Below, piece by piece: positions 7,733 to 15,679 of a stretch of DNA of 56,550 nt (its first letter is position 1; each line of letters opens with the position of its first letter). Made by a program: the position numbers and the translations under genes. This DNA is from Holdemanella sp. MSK.7.32 (GTDB lineage: Bacteria; Bacillota_I; Bacilli_A; Erysipelotrichales; Erysipelotrichaceae). The DNA is taken from positions 1 to 56,550 of the forward strand of contig NZ_JANFYN010000011.1 in assembly GCF_024460475.1 (NCBI RefSeq). The letters are read 5' to 3'. Under the pieces are notes generated by a model, which worked only from the letters and a program-made list of their open reading frames with translations, was not told where the DNA came from and ran no database searches.

Positions 7733-9280
7733 ATGAAAAAAGAATTAGTCATTGTTCTTGATTTTGGAGGACAATATAATCAGTTGGTTGCACGTCGTGT
7801 TCGTGAGTGCAATGTATATTGTGAAATTTATTCATATAAAACAGATTTAGAAAAAATCAAAGCTATGGATCCAAAGGGAATTATCTTAACTGGAGGACCA
7901 AATAGTTGTTATGAAGCAGATTCACCAACATATTCAAAGGAATTATTTGAATTGGGTATCCCAGTTCTTGGTCTTTGCTATGGCGCACAATTGATGATGC
8001 ATGTATTGGGTGGAAAAGTAGAAAAAGCGGATCACCGTGAATATGGTAAGACAGAGGTTCTTGTGGATAAAACTTCTTCTAAAATCTTCGAGGGCGTATC
8101 TGAAAAAACAATTTGCTGGATGTCACACTTTGACTATATTTCACAGGTAGCACCTGGTTTTGAAATTACGTCTCATACAGATAACTGTCCTTGTGCATCA
8201 AGTGAAAATGCAGAAAAAGGATTATATGCTATTCAGTTCCATCCAGAAGTATTGCATACACAAGAAGGTTCAAAAATGTTATATAACTTCGTTCGTGGTG
8301 TTTGTGGATGCTGTGGTGATTGGAGAATGGATAACTTTGTTGAAGAACAAATTAAAGCTATTCGTGAAAAGGTTGGAGATGGAAAAGTTTTATGTGCTTT
8401 AAGTGGTGGTGTAGACTCTTCTGTTGCAGCTGTATTATTATCAAAAGCAATTGGTAACCAATTGACATGTGTATTTGTTGATCATGGTTTACTTCGTAAA
8501 AATGAAGGGGATGAAGTAGAAGCTGTATTTGGTCCTGAAGGTCCATATGAGTTAAACTTCATTCGTGTAAATGCACAACAAAGATATTATGAAAAGCTAA
8601 AGGGTGTTGAAGAACCAGAAGCAAAACGTAAGATCATTGGTGAAGAATTCATTCGTGTATTTGAAGAAGAGGCTAAGAAAATTGGAAAAGTTGATTTCTT
8701 AGTTCAGGGAACGATTTATCCAGATGTTGTTGAGAGTGGTTTAGGTGGAGAATCTGCCGTAATTAAATCTCACCACAACGTTGGTGGACTTCCTGATCAT
8801 GTAGATTTCAAAGAAATCATTGAACCATTACGTGACTTGTTCAAGGATGAAGTTCGTAAAGCCGGTTTAGAATTAGGCATTCCTGAATACTTGGTATTCA
8901 GACAACCATTCCCAGGACCTGGTTTAGGAATTCGTATCATTGGTGAAGTAACTGAAGAAAAAGTAAAAATCGTACAAGATGCAGATGCCATTTATCGTGA
9001 AGAAATCGCAAATGCTGGATTAGATCGTTCAATCGGTCAATACTTTGCAGCATTGACAAATATGCGTTCCGTAGGTGTTATGGGTGATGAAAGAACATAT
9101 GATTATGCCATCGCTTTACGTGCCGTTAATACAATTGACTTTATGACTGCAGAATCAGCTCAGATTCCATATGAAGTATTAAATAAAGTTATGTCTCGTA
9201 TTATTAATGAGGTTCGTGGGGTTAACCGTGTAATGTATGACCTTACTAGTAAGCCTCCTGGAACAATCGAGTTCGAATAG
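7733..9280 (+). CDS. guaA: GMP synthase (glutamine-hydrolysing)
   Basis: Converts XMP to GMP using ATP and glutamine-derived ammonia in purine synthesis. The N-terminal class I amidotransferase domain has the nucleophile motif PVLGLCYGAQLM and the catalytic FHPE. The ATP pyrophosphatase domain has the P-loop LSGGVDSSVAA near residue 224, and the C-terminal dimerisation domain ends TSKPPGTIEFE. The length (515 residues) is normal. The usual C-terminal tryptophan of the family (IEWE) is here phenylalanine. The 3' end of guaA is a known integration site for genomic islands, and accessory DNA starts right after it. Confidence 0.97.
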   Translation: MKKELVIVLDFGGQYNQLVARRVRECNVYCEIYSYKTDLEKIKAMDPKGIILTGGPNSCYEADSPTYSKELFELGIPVLGLCYGAQLMMHVLGGKVEKADHREYGKTEVLVDKTSSKIFEGVSEKTICWMSHFDYISQVAPGFEITSHTDNCPCASSENAEKGLYAIQFHPEVLHTQEGSKMLYNFVRGVCGCCGDWRMDNFVEEQIKAIREKVGDGKVLCALSGGVDSSVAAVLLSKAIGNQLTCVFVDHGLLRKNEGDEVEAVFGPEGPYELNFIRVNAQQRYYEKLKGVEEPEAKRKIIGEEFIRVFEEEAKKIGKVDFLVQGTIYPDVVESGLGGESAVIKSHHNVGGLPDHVDFKEIIEPLRDLFKDEVRKAGLELGIPEYLVFRQPFPGPGLGIRIIGEVTEEKVKIVQDADAIYREEIANAGLDRSIGQYFAALTNMRSVGVMGDERTYDYAIALRAVNTIDFMTAESAQIPYEVLNKVMSRIINEVRGVNRVMYDLTSKPPGTIEFE

Positions 9281-9293
9281 TTCAACAAACATC

Positions 9294-9320
9294 AAAAGTC
9301 CTTTATATAAGGACTTTTTT
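9294..9320 (+). terminator. guaA intrinsic terminator
   Basis: AAAAGTCCTT and AAGGACTT form a stem followed by TTTTTT, 14 bp after the guaA stop. It marks the end of the core block. Confidence 0.85.
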
Positions 9321-9334
9321 ATATGCCAATTTTG

Positions 9335-9394
9335 GCTGTGAGTACAAAATGAGTACACAATTTATTGGATGAATTATCGGAAACCGATAATTCA
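9335..9394. other. possible island attachment/arm region after guaA
   Basis: Two close direct copies of TGAGTACA separated by a few A bases (about 9338-9358) are followed by an 11-bp perfect hairpin, TGAATTATCGG aaa CCGATAATTCA (9370-9394). TGAGTACA-type motifs recur at 39278 and 41693 within the 186-bp repeats. Spaced direct repeats near an island edge resemble arm-type sites of tyrosine integrases, but no core site is proven here. Confidence 0.3.
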
Positions 9395-9438
9395 TATGAC
9401 TGTATAAGCAAAAAACACCAAAATTAGAGCAAAATAAT

Positions 9439-9480
9439 AAAGCAGATTCACATGTACTATTAGGACAGTTGATCTGCTTT
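9439..9480. terminator. terminator after the M56 peptidase gene
   Basis: AAAGCAGAT and ATCTGCTTT form a 9-bp stem with A-rich and T-rich flanks, just downstream of the M56 gene on the minus strand. It can act in both directions. Confidence 0.65.
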
Positions 9481-9489
9481 TATTTATTG

Positions 9490-10692
9490 TTAATTTTGTT
9501 TATCGTATGTAATCCAATCTGAATCCCAGGTGTTTTTATAAGCATTGAATTTTCTCTTGCTTAAATGTCCATCTACATCTTTGTATTTCCATCGAGTTAT
9601 GTCTTTTGCATTGTCTAAAGCATGATCAGGTATATATAGAGAATTCTTTTCTTTTAAGTCAATTTCTTTTTTTAAAAGTGAATAATTTTTTATTGGAGAT
9701 ATAAAACTTTCTCCATTCATATTTACGACTAATTGTTTTTCTCCTCCGTTTACCAATATGTATGCATTAGATTTTGATATTTCATATGTGCCTTTTGTTA
9801 GATTTGATTCTGTGTAGTAAGGTGTCAAAATCAAAAAATTAAGAAAAATCATTATAATTAGCATAGGAAATACGAAAATAGTCGGACTAGTCTTTTTATT
9901 AAGAATAGCGTTTATGCGGTAATTTAGATTTGATTTTCTATTGAATGATAAGTTTGAACTTAAAACAGTTGTAGAAGATTTGATTGCTTGTTTTTGCGTT
10001 TTAATCAGAAAATTCAGGTAATCTAGTTTTTGGTGTTCTTCAAGATTTTCAATAGTTTTGTTGTCAGCGTGAAGTTCAAGATAAAGATCCAACTGCTTGT
10101 CAAAAATGTATATTGGAATAAACCACCAAAATAGGATTTTAAATACATTTACAATGAACTTGATGAAATTATCTTTATGTAAAATATGTGTTATTTCATG
10201 TTTAAGTGCATAATCAATTTCTTCGTTGTTCAGATTTTCAGGTATTAAAATGATTCCTTGTAATCCTATAACAATCGGTGTATTGATGTAGGATGTTTGA
10301 TAAATTTCATAATCAGGATTTACTATACGATTACCATTTTTTCTTATCTCGCGAATGATGTAATTGCATTCTCTGATTTGTTTCATTAGTTTTGTAAATT
10401 GGTAGATGCTTCCAATTATAGCAACAGAAAGTAGAAAATGGTACATGTAAATCTGATTGAATAGTTTATATTGAAGAATATCGATTAGTGGATTCATAAT
10501 CTTATCTAAAGGGATAAGAATTGATAACTTGGTTTCAAATGGAAAACATAGTTTTATGAATATGATCAACAAAAATAATCTGAAGAATACTTGATTCATG
10601 TTCCATTGTTTATGAATACAAAAATCAAAAATAAATATCATACAACTTGTCAAAATTAATGTGGATAGTAATGTTGACAAAATAAATGTCAT
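9490..10692 (-). CDS. BlaR1/MecR1-like M56 family metallopeptidase, membrane sensor
   Basis: Integral-membrane zinc protease of the M56 family, which in BlaR1/MecR1 pairs triggers removal of a BlaI-type repressor. Four to five hydrophobic segments are visible: residues near 5-27, 36-55, 80-100, around 190, and 275-295. The HExxH motif is KHEITHILHKDN near residue 165, with a downstream ELHAD glutamate. The C-terminal 110 residues after the last membrane segment are outside and are not a penicillin-binding domain, so the signal is unlikely to be a beta-lactam. ATG 10692 fits the AGGTG site; a GTG at 10701 is an alternative. It is directly coupled to the BlaI-like gene. Confidence 0.82.
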   Translation of the reverse strand: MTFILSTLLSTLILTSCMIFIFDFCIHKQWNMNQVFFRLFLLIIFIKLCFPFETKLSILIPLDKIMNPLIDILQYKLFNQIYMYHFLLSVAIIGSIYQFTKLMKQIRECNYIIREIRKNGNRIVNPDYEIYQTSYINTPIVIGLQGIILIPENLNNEEIDYALKHEITHILHKDNFIKFIVNVFKILFWWFIPIYIFDKQLDLYLELHADNKTIENLEEHQKLDYLNFLIKTQKQAIKSSTTVLSSNLSFNRKSNLNYRINAILNKKTSPTIFVFPMLIIMIFLNFLILTPYYTESNLTKGTYEISKSNAYILVNGGEKQLVVNMNGESFISPIKNYSLLKKEIDLKEKNSLYIPDHALDNAKDITRWKYKDVDGHLSKRKFNAYKNTWDSDWITYDKQN

Positions 10693-10697
10693 ATAAT

Positions 10698-11057
10698 TCA
10701 CCTAATTTCTTTTTTTCGTTTGTCGATTAGCTTTTGAAGTTCATTTAAAGAATCTAAATCATCTTCTTCATCAACTAATCCGCATAGTAGTTTAAAACGA
10801 TTCGAATCGCTAATAAAAGCAGATATATATTGAGCTTGAGAAACTAAAGGCTTATATGTTCGGGTTAGAGATTTTTTGTTGAAAACAATATCATCTACTT
10901 CTATAAATTTACATTTTAATAAGTTACGCAAAACTTGCTGAACGGTATTGATATTTAAGTCGGGTGACGTATCTTTGATTTCACTAGCTGATAATGCGGA
11001 ATCGGCATTCCATAAAATATCCATTATAGTTCTTTCTTTTTTTGTTAGTTGTTCCAT
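10698..11057 (-). CDS. BlaI/MecI/CopY family transcriptional repressor
   Basis: Winged-helix repressor of 119 residues. MEQLTKKERTIMDILWNADSALSASEIKD is the typical BlaI start, with the recognition-helix region NINTVQQVLRNLLKCKFIEV in the wing-helix fold. Partner proteases of the M56 type cut or destabilise such repressors. It overlaps the M56 gene and lies divergent from a small secreted protein gene, which is probably its target together with its own operon. Confidence 0.85.
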   Translation of the reverse strand: MEQLTKKERTIMDILWNADSALSASEIKDTSPDLNINTVQQVLRNLLKCKFIEVDDIVFNKKSLTRTYKPLVSQAQYISAFISDSNRFKLLCGLVDEEDDLDSLNELQKLIDKRKKEIR

Positions 11058-11112
11058 AAGTTATTCCTTCTTTCATTTATATTTTAACATATGAAAAAAA
11101 TAAATAAAACAC

Positions 11113-11160
11113 TTGTAAAAAAATAATGCCGTGTTATATTTTTAATAGGAAAACGTTTTC
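11113..11160 (+). promoter_or_regulatory. promoter and palindromic operator of the small secreted protein gene
   Basis: TTGTAA (11113-11118) and TATATT (11135-11140) at 16 bp spacing form a plausible sigma-A promoter. Just downstream is a 12-bp perfect palindrome, GAAAACGTTTTC (11149-11160), which resembles a CcpA/LacI-type operator with two mismatches to the cre consensus. A TACA-like half site of the kind BlaI proteins use (TACAAGTGT on the minus strand) overlaps the -35 box. Confidence 0.4.
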
Positions 11161-11215
11161 TAATGCAGTACAACTTATTACTATGTAGTTAATATTTAAA
11201 GATGGAGGTGAAACA

Positions 11216-11536
11216 ATGAAAAAGATTCGATTATTAATTCCTTTGTTTATTGGTCTAGTTGCTGTTTCGGCTTATCCTGCTTTCGCAAGATCGAGTGAGG
11301 AACCGGTCAATGTTGAAGAAGTGAATGAAACAAATGAGAATGTAGGTTATTTTCCTGGATGTGATGATGATGAAAAAGTAATTCCATTAGGGGATGGCTT
11401 TCTAGGCGGAGAAGCTTACTTACAAAATGGGGATGAAGAGATCTACTTGAATAGTGAAACGGATTCGAGTGCAATCACTGTCAAAGAAGCAAAGGAAATC
11501 TTAGAAAGCCGACAGGTAGAGTCTGACAATCAATAA
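11216..11536 (+). CDS. small secreted acidic protein, unknown
   Basis: Product of 106 residues. Residues 1-25 form a clear Sec signal peptide (MKK...LLIPLFIGLVAVSAYPAFA with AFA|R cleavage). The mature part of about 80 residues is acidic, with runs of D/E, one cysteine in PGCDDDEK, and no known family recognised. A strong GGAGG lies 9 nt before the ATG. It is divergent from the BlaI/M56 pair and ends at its own terminator. It may be a cell-surface effector or the signal or substrate of the M56 protein. This function is inference from position only. Confidence 0.75.
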   Translation: MKKIRLLIPLFIGLVAVSAYPAFARSSEEPVNVEEVNETNENVGYFPGCDDDEKVIPLGDGFLGGEAYLQNGDEEIYLNSETDSSAITVKEAKEILESRQVESDNQ

Positions 11537-11540
11537 TTTA

Positions 11541-11756
11541 TGTTAGCAATATAAAATACCATACAAATTTAGATGTATGGTATTTTTCTGTCATATGCAA
11601 AAAACACCTCCAATTCGCAATATTTGTAGAATTTAAAATTTTACAAATACATCTTACAACTGGAAGTGTATAAATGGCTCTGATTAATGGATTGGGTGGC
11701 TCTAAATGATGGAACGGGTGGATTTCTGTAGTGGACAGAGTGGCTCTGAGTGCGTG
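11541..11756 (-). mobile_element. remnant of an IS21-family left end with the first codons of istA
   Basis: Read on the minus strand, the segment has several spaced copies of GAGCCAC/CCACCC-type blocks. These are GTGGCTCT on the plus strand near 11696 and 11740, with related GTGG blocks between them. This pattern resembles the multiple terminal repeats of IS21-type elements. It then has GGAGGTG and an ATG at 11594 opening MTEKYHTS before a stop. The rest of the transposase is missing. The IS appears to have cut into a relaxase gene ending near 11757. The family call is from memory of IS21 ends. Confidence 0.4.
11554..11587 (+). terminator. terminator of the small secreted protein gene
   Basis: AAATACCATAC and GTATGGTATTT form an 11-bp perfect stem followed by TTT, 17 bp after the stop codon. 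Confidence 0.8.
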
Positions 11757-11860
11757 GAATACTCACCATCACCAATTTCCGTTGTTTTATCTGGATTTTT
11801 AATGTAGTTAAGAATACGATTCAAATCATCTTTTACATTTCATGTTTTTGTGATTGCCAA
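11757..11860 (-). pseudogene. relaxase (MobA/VirD2-like) N-terminal fragment
   Basis: On the minus strand a TTG with an AAGGTGAT site opens LAITKT-stop-NVKDDLNRILNYIKNPDKT. This matches the start of Tn1549/CTn-type relaxases (MAITKxxxIKxxLxxxIDYIxNPxKT). A TGA replaces an early codon and the gene is cut after about 35 codons by the IS-like remnant. A possible C-terminal piece of the same kind of protein lies at 41777-42031. Confidence 0.5.
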
Positions 11861-11913
11861 TGTATCACCTTCTTTCGTTTTATTTGGCCGCATTTCAATA
11901 AACAAGGCAAAGC

Positions 11914-12468
11914 TTATTCAACTTTGTCTTGTTTGTCTATATGTCGATCTTTTAAATAGTATCCACCAGTTTTATTTGAGCCACGATGTTTAACATATTT
12001 TCTTAAATTTCTACGGATTTCATTTCTAACTTTATCTACAGTGGTTTCAATTCCGTTATTTTCTATTTCCAAAATCAATTCTGGAATGCGTAACCCCGGT
12101 TTTACATTTAATATTTGCAAAATTGCAAGTCCTAAATCATTTATTTGGTCATTTATAGATTCATTTTCAATATAATTTAAATTTGGTAGTGTAACAATGA
12201 AGAAATTCTCTGTAGCCTTAAATTCTGGTTTTACATCATAATTATTGTAACTATAAATTGTTCTTGGGATTCCAGTTCCAAAGTTTTCAATCATGCCTTG
12301 TTTATCAAATACGTGTACTGGTCTTGGATTTCTGTAGGTTTGTATTCCATTCATAATATCCTCCATGGAAGCGTGGTAGTGCATTAGATAGCCCAGGGTC
12401 TTAGGAATGTTCCCTAAATATTTGTCTTTTGGATATCCAAAGAGGTTGCTTGCTACAACTGTAGACAA
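11914..12468 (-). pseudogene. AlbA_2/RecG-like ATP-binding regulator, C-terminal fragment
   Basis: The reading frame of 184 codons has no proper start. Residues 60-110 (GMIENFGTGIPRTIYSYNNYDVKPEF) match the HATPase_c_4 region of AlbA_2-domain proteins. The C-terminal winged-helix part ends RKYVKHRGSNKTGGYYL, also typical. The first 55 residues are of unclear origin and may be fused by deletion. Full family members have about 400-500 residues, so this is a remnant. It lies among other fragments after the guaA block. Confidence 0.55.
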
Positions 12469-12474
12469 TTATTT

Positions 12475-12610
12475 GGGCACATCCTTCTTTTTAGATGACA
12501 TAAAATCTGATAATTCAGATTCCATCTTTTCTAATAATTCCTTCTTTTGATTTAAGAGTTTTAAGGTAGAAGTAAGTGTTAAATTTTCTTCATTTAGTTG
12601 TGCAAGCTTT
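12475..12610 (-). pseudogene. short coiled-coil C-terminal fragment
   Basis: On the minus strand a frame of about 40 codons (QLNEENLTLTSTLKLLNQ through KKDVPK, then stop) is a lysine/glutamate-rich heptad pattern with leucines. It lacks a start and overlaps the end of the DUF3800 fragment. It looks like the tail of a lost gene, and the family was not recognised. Confidence 0.35.
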
Positions 12611-12899
12611 CCATCATTTTTAGTTTTTCGAGCTTCATAATATTTGATTTTTTTAATTCGTCTAGTGACATTCCTTTATATTCTTCTTCTGAACGAATAA
12701 TTGGACTAGCATGGACACAGTGATTAGCTAAGTTTATATAAGCTAATTCATCATTAAAATGTGATAAATCAGATTGAATATCATTGTTTTGGTTGTGGAA
12801 CATTAAGAAAATAATATAGTAGGGAGCATGATAATCATATTCACCAAAATCTCCAGATTCATCAACAAATACACTTGATTCATTCATCTTGGGCCTCAT
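12594..12899 (-). pseudogene. DUF3800 family protein, N-terminal fragment
   Basis: The 101-codon frame opens with SSVFVDESGDFGEYDYHAPYYIIFLMFH, the acidic DESG motif and first strands of the DUF3800 (RNase H-like) family. Full-length members are usually 220-280 residues, and this copy stops after the EEYKGMSLDELKK helix. Downstream debris supports truncation. DUF3800 genes are common in phage and mobile elements. Their biochemical role is unclear. Confidence 0.55.
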
Positions 12900-12911
12900 T
12901 ATAAAATAAAT

Positions 12912-12931
12912 GGCGGGTGTCTTACCCGCCT
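12912..12931. repeat. short GC-rich inverted repeat
   Basis: GGCGGGT and ACCCGCC form a 7-bp stem around a 5-nt loop upstream of the DUF3800 fragment. No T tract follows on the plus strand, so a terminator role is doubtful. The sequence to 13010 holds no gene that I can support. Confidence 0.35.
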
Positions 12932-13011
12932 TGGTGTGGACCCGAGTCTAACGACCAGCCCAGACGTTCTCGCTTAATTCTCGAACTTTGTACCTAAATT
13001 GTACCTAGAAT

Positions 13012-13225
13012 AGCTTTGTGATGCAAATTTTTATGTTTACTAATTCTTCATTCACATCTTTAAATTCTTTTGGATGATTGTCGATACATTGATATTTATT
13101 AGATAAGACTTTTATGATTTTAGATGTTGCACCAATACCAATTTCATCATTATCTAAATGAAAGATGATGGTTTTAATGTTTTTGTTTCTTTCTAGAAAT
13201 GACTTTAACGCCCGTCTTTAGAAGA
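13012..13225 (-). pseudogene. Toprim/DUF3991-type fragment
   Basis: The minus strand reads FLERNKNIKTIIFHLDNDEIGIGATSKIIKVLSNKY followed by PKEFKDVNEELV. The pattern (hydrophobic)-HLDNDEIG ... P..FKDVNEEL is the Toprim core of DUF3991 proteins carried by conjugative elements. The frame has a stop before FLERN and no start, so only the catalytic C-terminal piece remains. It fits the dead mobile-element context. Confidence 0.5.
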
Positions 13226-13263
13226 TTGCACTATTTTTGTTTACAGGTCAAAAATTATCGATA

Positions 13264-14499
13264 TTATACAGAACCTTTATTTTTATATATGTAATAGAGT
13301 TCCTTATATCTTCTTTGAATTAAATATACTTCCTCTAGATCAGCTAGATAAAATTTCTGAAATCCATATGAAAATATACTTTGGCTATTTTGAAAAATAA
13401 ACTCAATATCTTCTTGGTATTTTTTATTACATAAATAATTAGGGTCTTTTAACTTAATAGTCAATGAATCTGATATCTTCTTTAAAAGATTTGAGATTTT
13501 ACTATCTTGCTTTGAGGCGAATTCATTTATCCAATTAATATAATAATTTGCTTTTTCATATTCTTTTAATTCGGTATATAAATATCCGAGTTTATGAACT
13601 ACAAAAAAAGAGCTAATCGAAAAAGCGTACTTATCTGCTTCTAATGCTTCTAAATAATATTTTGCTTTTTCTATGTTTTTCTTTTCTAGCATAGTTGCTC
13701 CTAAGTTATAATTGATGACAAAATTAATATCATATTTCATAAATGGAGCAAGATTTTCCAGTTTTTTAAAATACTTTACAGACTCATTAGAATTGCTTAA
13801 TTCCAATGAGCATAGTCCCAAGAGAAGTAAACAGCCATACATTAGATTAATGTTACAGTTTTCACAGGCCAATTCATAACATTTCTTTGTGCCCATATAA
13901 GCTTCGTTTATGTTCCCATTATGAAATAAATCATCACAATAAAAATAGCTCAACCATCCATGTTTGTCACCATCAATAATTTTTTTGAAATCTCTGAGTC
14001 TATTATTGGTATTCTTGTATCTTATAATCTTTAATAAATTATAAAAATATAACTCGTTAAAATCCCCAAACTCAATCACTTCGCTTATCAAATCTAAGAT
14101 TTCCTCATCAATATCTTTATTATTTATATGATATAAATCAAAGTTAGAAAAGAGTTTCGCAATATAGAAAAAGAGAATATATTCCGAATGAAGATAATTA
14201 TATTGCTCATCCTCTATTTTTGCCATTAAATCTGATCTATCCAAATTTAACATAAGTCTTTGTATAAATAACTCTGTTACAGGTTTAAGACGATTCGTAT
14301 TTGCTTCTAAAATATCAATATTGATATTGCTCAATCTTTCTAATATCTGATTTATAATTTTAGGATTAATATTACTTTTGTTGTTTTCTATTTTACTCAA
14401 TGTTGAAGGGGTACATATTCCATCGCATAATTCTGATATTGATTTTTTCTGTAGATAGCGATTGATTTTTATATATTTACCGTAATTTACCATATACAT
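13264..14499 (-). CDS. HTH-TPR transcriptional regulator (RRNPP/PlcR-NprR-like), module 1
   Basis: XRE-type helix-turn-helix at residues 5-60 (ISELCDGICTPSTLSKIENN), followed by about 340 residues of helical tetratricopeptide-like repeats. YNLGATMLEKKNIEKAKYYLEALE and LGYLYTELKEYEKANYYINW are clear TPR units. This is the architecture of peptide-pheromone receptors of the RRNPP group. It is divergent from the MFS exporter gene at 14882, the usual layout for a regulator of that exporter. The start is ATG 14499 or 14493 after GGAG. It shares GIC(T/S)PS.LSKIENN and NLGATM with the regulator at 52313. The ligand is unknown. Confidence 0.75.
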   Translation of the reverse strand: MYMVNYGKYIKINRYLQKKSISELCDGICTPSTLSKIENNKSNINPKIINQILERLSNINIDILEANTNRLKPVTELFIQRLMLNLDRSDLMAKIEDEQYNYLHSEYILFFYIAKLFSNFDLYHINNKDIDEEILDLISEVIEFGDFNELYFYNLLKIIRYKNTNNRLRDFKKIIDGDKHGWLSYFYCDDLFHNGNINEAYMGTKKCYELACENCNINLMYGCLLLLGLCSLELSNSNESVKYFKKLENLAPFMKYDINFVINYNLGATMLEKKNIEKAKYYLEALEADKYAFSISSFFVVHKLGYLYTELKEYEKANYYINWINEFASKQDSKISNLLKKISDSLTIKLKDPNYLCNKKYQEDIEFIFQNSQSIFSYGFQKFYLADLEEVYLIQRRYKELYYIYKNKGSV

Positions 14500-14881
14500 T
14501 CATCTCCAAAAAAAACATTTATAATATATATTCGATTTTATCATAGATCCGCTCTTCAAAAAATTGAATTTCAATATTTTGCTATCAATGAAAAACTATT
14601 GTTTTTTTTAAATGTTCAAAAGAGTCGTTTGTCATGAGTAAAAAAGTCATTTTTAATACTTATAAAATTGAAAGGTATTATTAATTTTATGCTACAAGTG
14701 TTCTTTTCACCAATTTAAAACACATTAAACAAGAAATATTTCTTGCAAAATAAATCTAAAACGTGTATAAATGATATTGCTTGTGGAAATGTTTTAAATA
14801 TATCAACAATGAAAAATATGGATAGAATGATTGTTTTTTTTAATAGAATTATTCACAAAAATTTATTGGAGGAAAATGCAT
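14500..14881. promoter_or_regulatory. divergent intergenic region with micro-ORFs
   Basis: This very A+T-rich interval lies between the regulator and the exporter and must hold both promoters. Several tiny ORFs occur by composition. The most notable is a 27-codon ORF at 14809-14892 (MKNMDRMIVFFNR... ending ENAYGV) that overlaps the exporter start and contains its GGAGG site. It has no clear ribosome site itself. No dyad operator stands out. Confidence 0.35.
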
Positions 14882-15499
14882 ATGGAGTATAAAAGAAATA
14901 TATATTTATTCTTAATCTTTGATTTTTTAACGAATTTATCACCGTTAAGTTTTATTTATGCGCTTTTTCTAAAGCAACAAAATATGTCTTTAACACAAAT
15001 TGGATTTATTATTTCAGTGTATCAGATTTCAAAACTTATTTTTGAAGTTCCAAGTGGTGTTTTTTCTGATAAATATGGTAGAAAAACATGTGCTTATATT
15101 GGGCAGGTTTCACTAATTGCTTTTTTGATCTCTACTCTTATTACACGTTCATATAACTCCTTTTTATTGATTTCTATCATTCGAGGAATCTCTTTTGCGT
15201 TTTTATCCGGAACTGCTGACTGTATTTTTAGTGAGTCTATTTTAAAATGTTGTCCAGATAAAATGGATTACTATATGGGCATCGATAAAATATTGTTCTA
15301 TTGTAGTATCGGATTGTCTAGTATAATTGGTGGCTTTTTGGCTAGATATAGCTATGCTACTGTATTCTACTTTGATATCGTTATACAAATTATATGCTTT
15401 ATTTTTATATTTATATTTAAAGAAACACGGATGTTCAATAACAATCAGATAAAAGAACCTAAGGAGTGTTTTCGATTTTTTCGTGGGTTTGATTTTTTA
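14882..15499 (+). pseudogene. MFS exporter, 5' part, split by the ICE
   Basis: Six membrane segments of a major facilitator transporter, with the loop 2-3 motif GVFSDKYGRKTC (D-K-x-G-R-K) near residue 60 and IRGISFAFLSGTADCIFSES in TM4-5. ATG 14882 is 9 nt after GGAGG. The frame runs into the left end of the Tn916-like element after residue 206 and stops at 15517. The other half is at 38573-39118 in the same codon phase (shared codons TTT TTA). Joined, they give 387 codons, a normal MFS length. Substrate unknown; efflux is inferred from the adjacent regulator. Confidence 0.8.
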
Positions 15500-15510
15500 A
15501 TATTAAAAAC

Positions 15511-15530
15511 TTACTAAATTTCTGATTATC
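15511..15530 (+). repeat. ICE terminal inverted repeat, int end
   Basis: TTACTAAATTTCTGATTATC matches the reverse complement of 38546-38565 at 15 of 20 positions, including the 11 innermost bases. The distance from the A-rich junction is the same on both ends. Confidence 0.75.
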
Positions 15531-15645
15531 TTTTCATAAGTTGGTAAATGCCGATATATCCCGTATTTTAGGGCTTTATCGGTATTTTCTTTTCGGAAGA
15601 TACCTTGCATAAGCTGGCATTTACCAGCATGAAAATGCAACCAAA

Positions 15646-15666
15646 AGTAGTAAATGAGTAGTAAAT
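15646..15666 (+). repeat. integrase arm-type repeats (DR-2-like), int end
   Basis: Two copies of AGTAGTAAAT in direct orientation, 11 bp apart. The same pair in the same orientation occurs at the far end of the element (38477-38497). In Tn916 such repeats bind the N-terminal domain of Int. Confidence 0.7.
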
Positions 15667-15679
15667 ATACGCTCCGATA

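Noticed and set aside
11541..11594. 17-codon ORF MTEKYHTSKFVWYFILLT as a signalling peptide
   Set aside because: It has a good ribosome site, but it lies at an IS21-like end where the transposase would start, and it runs through the terminator of the neighbouring gene.
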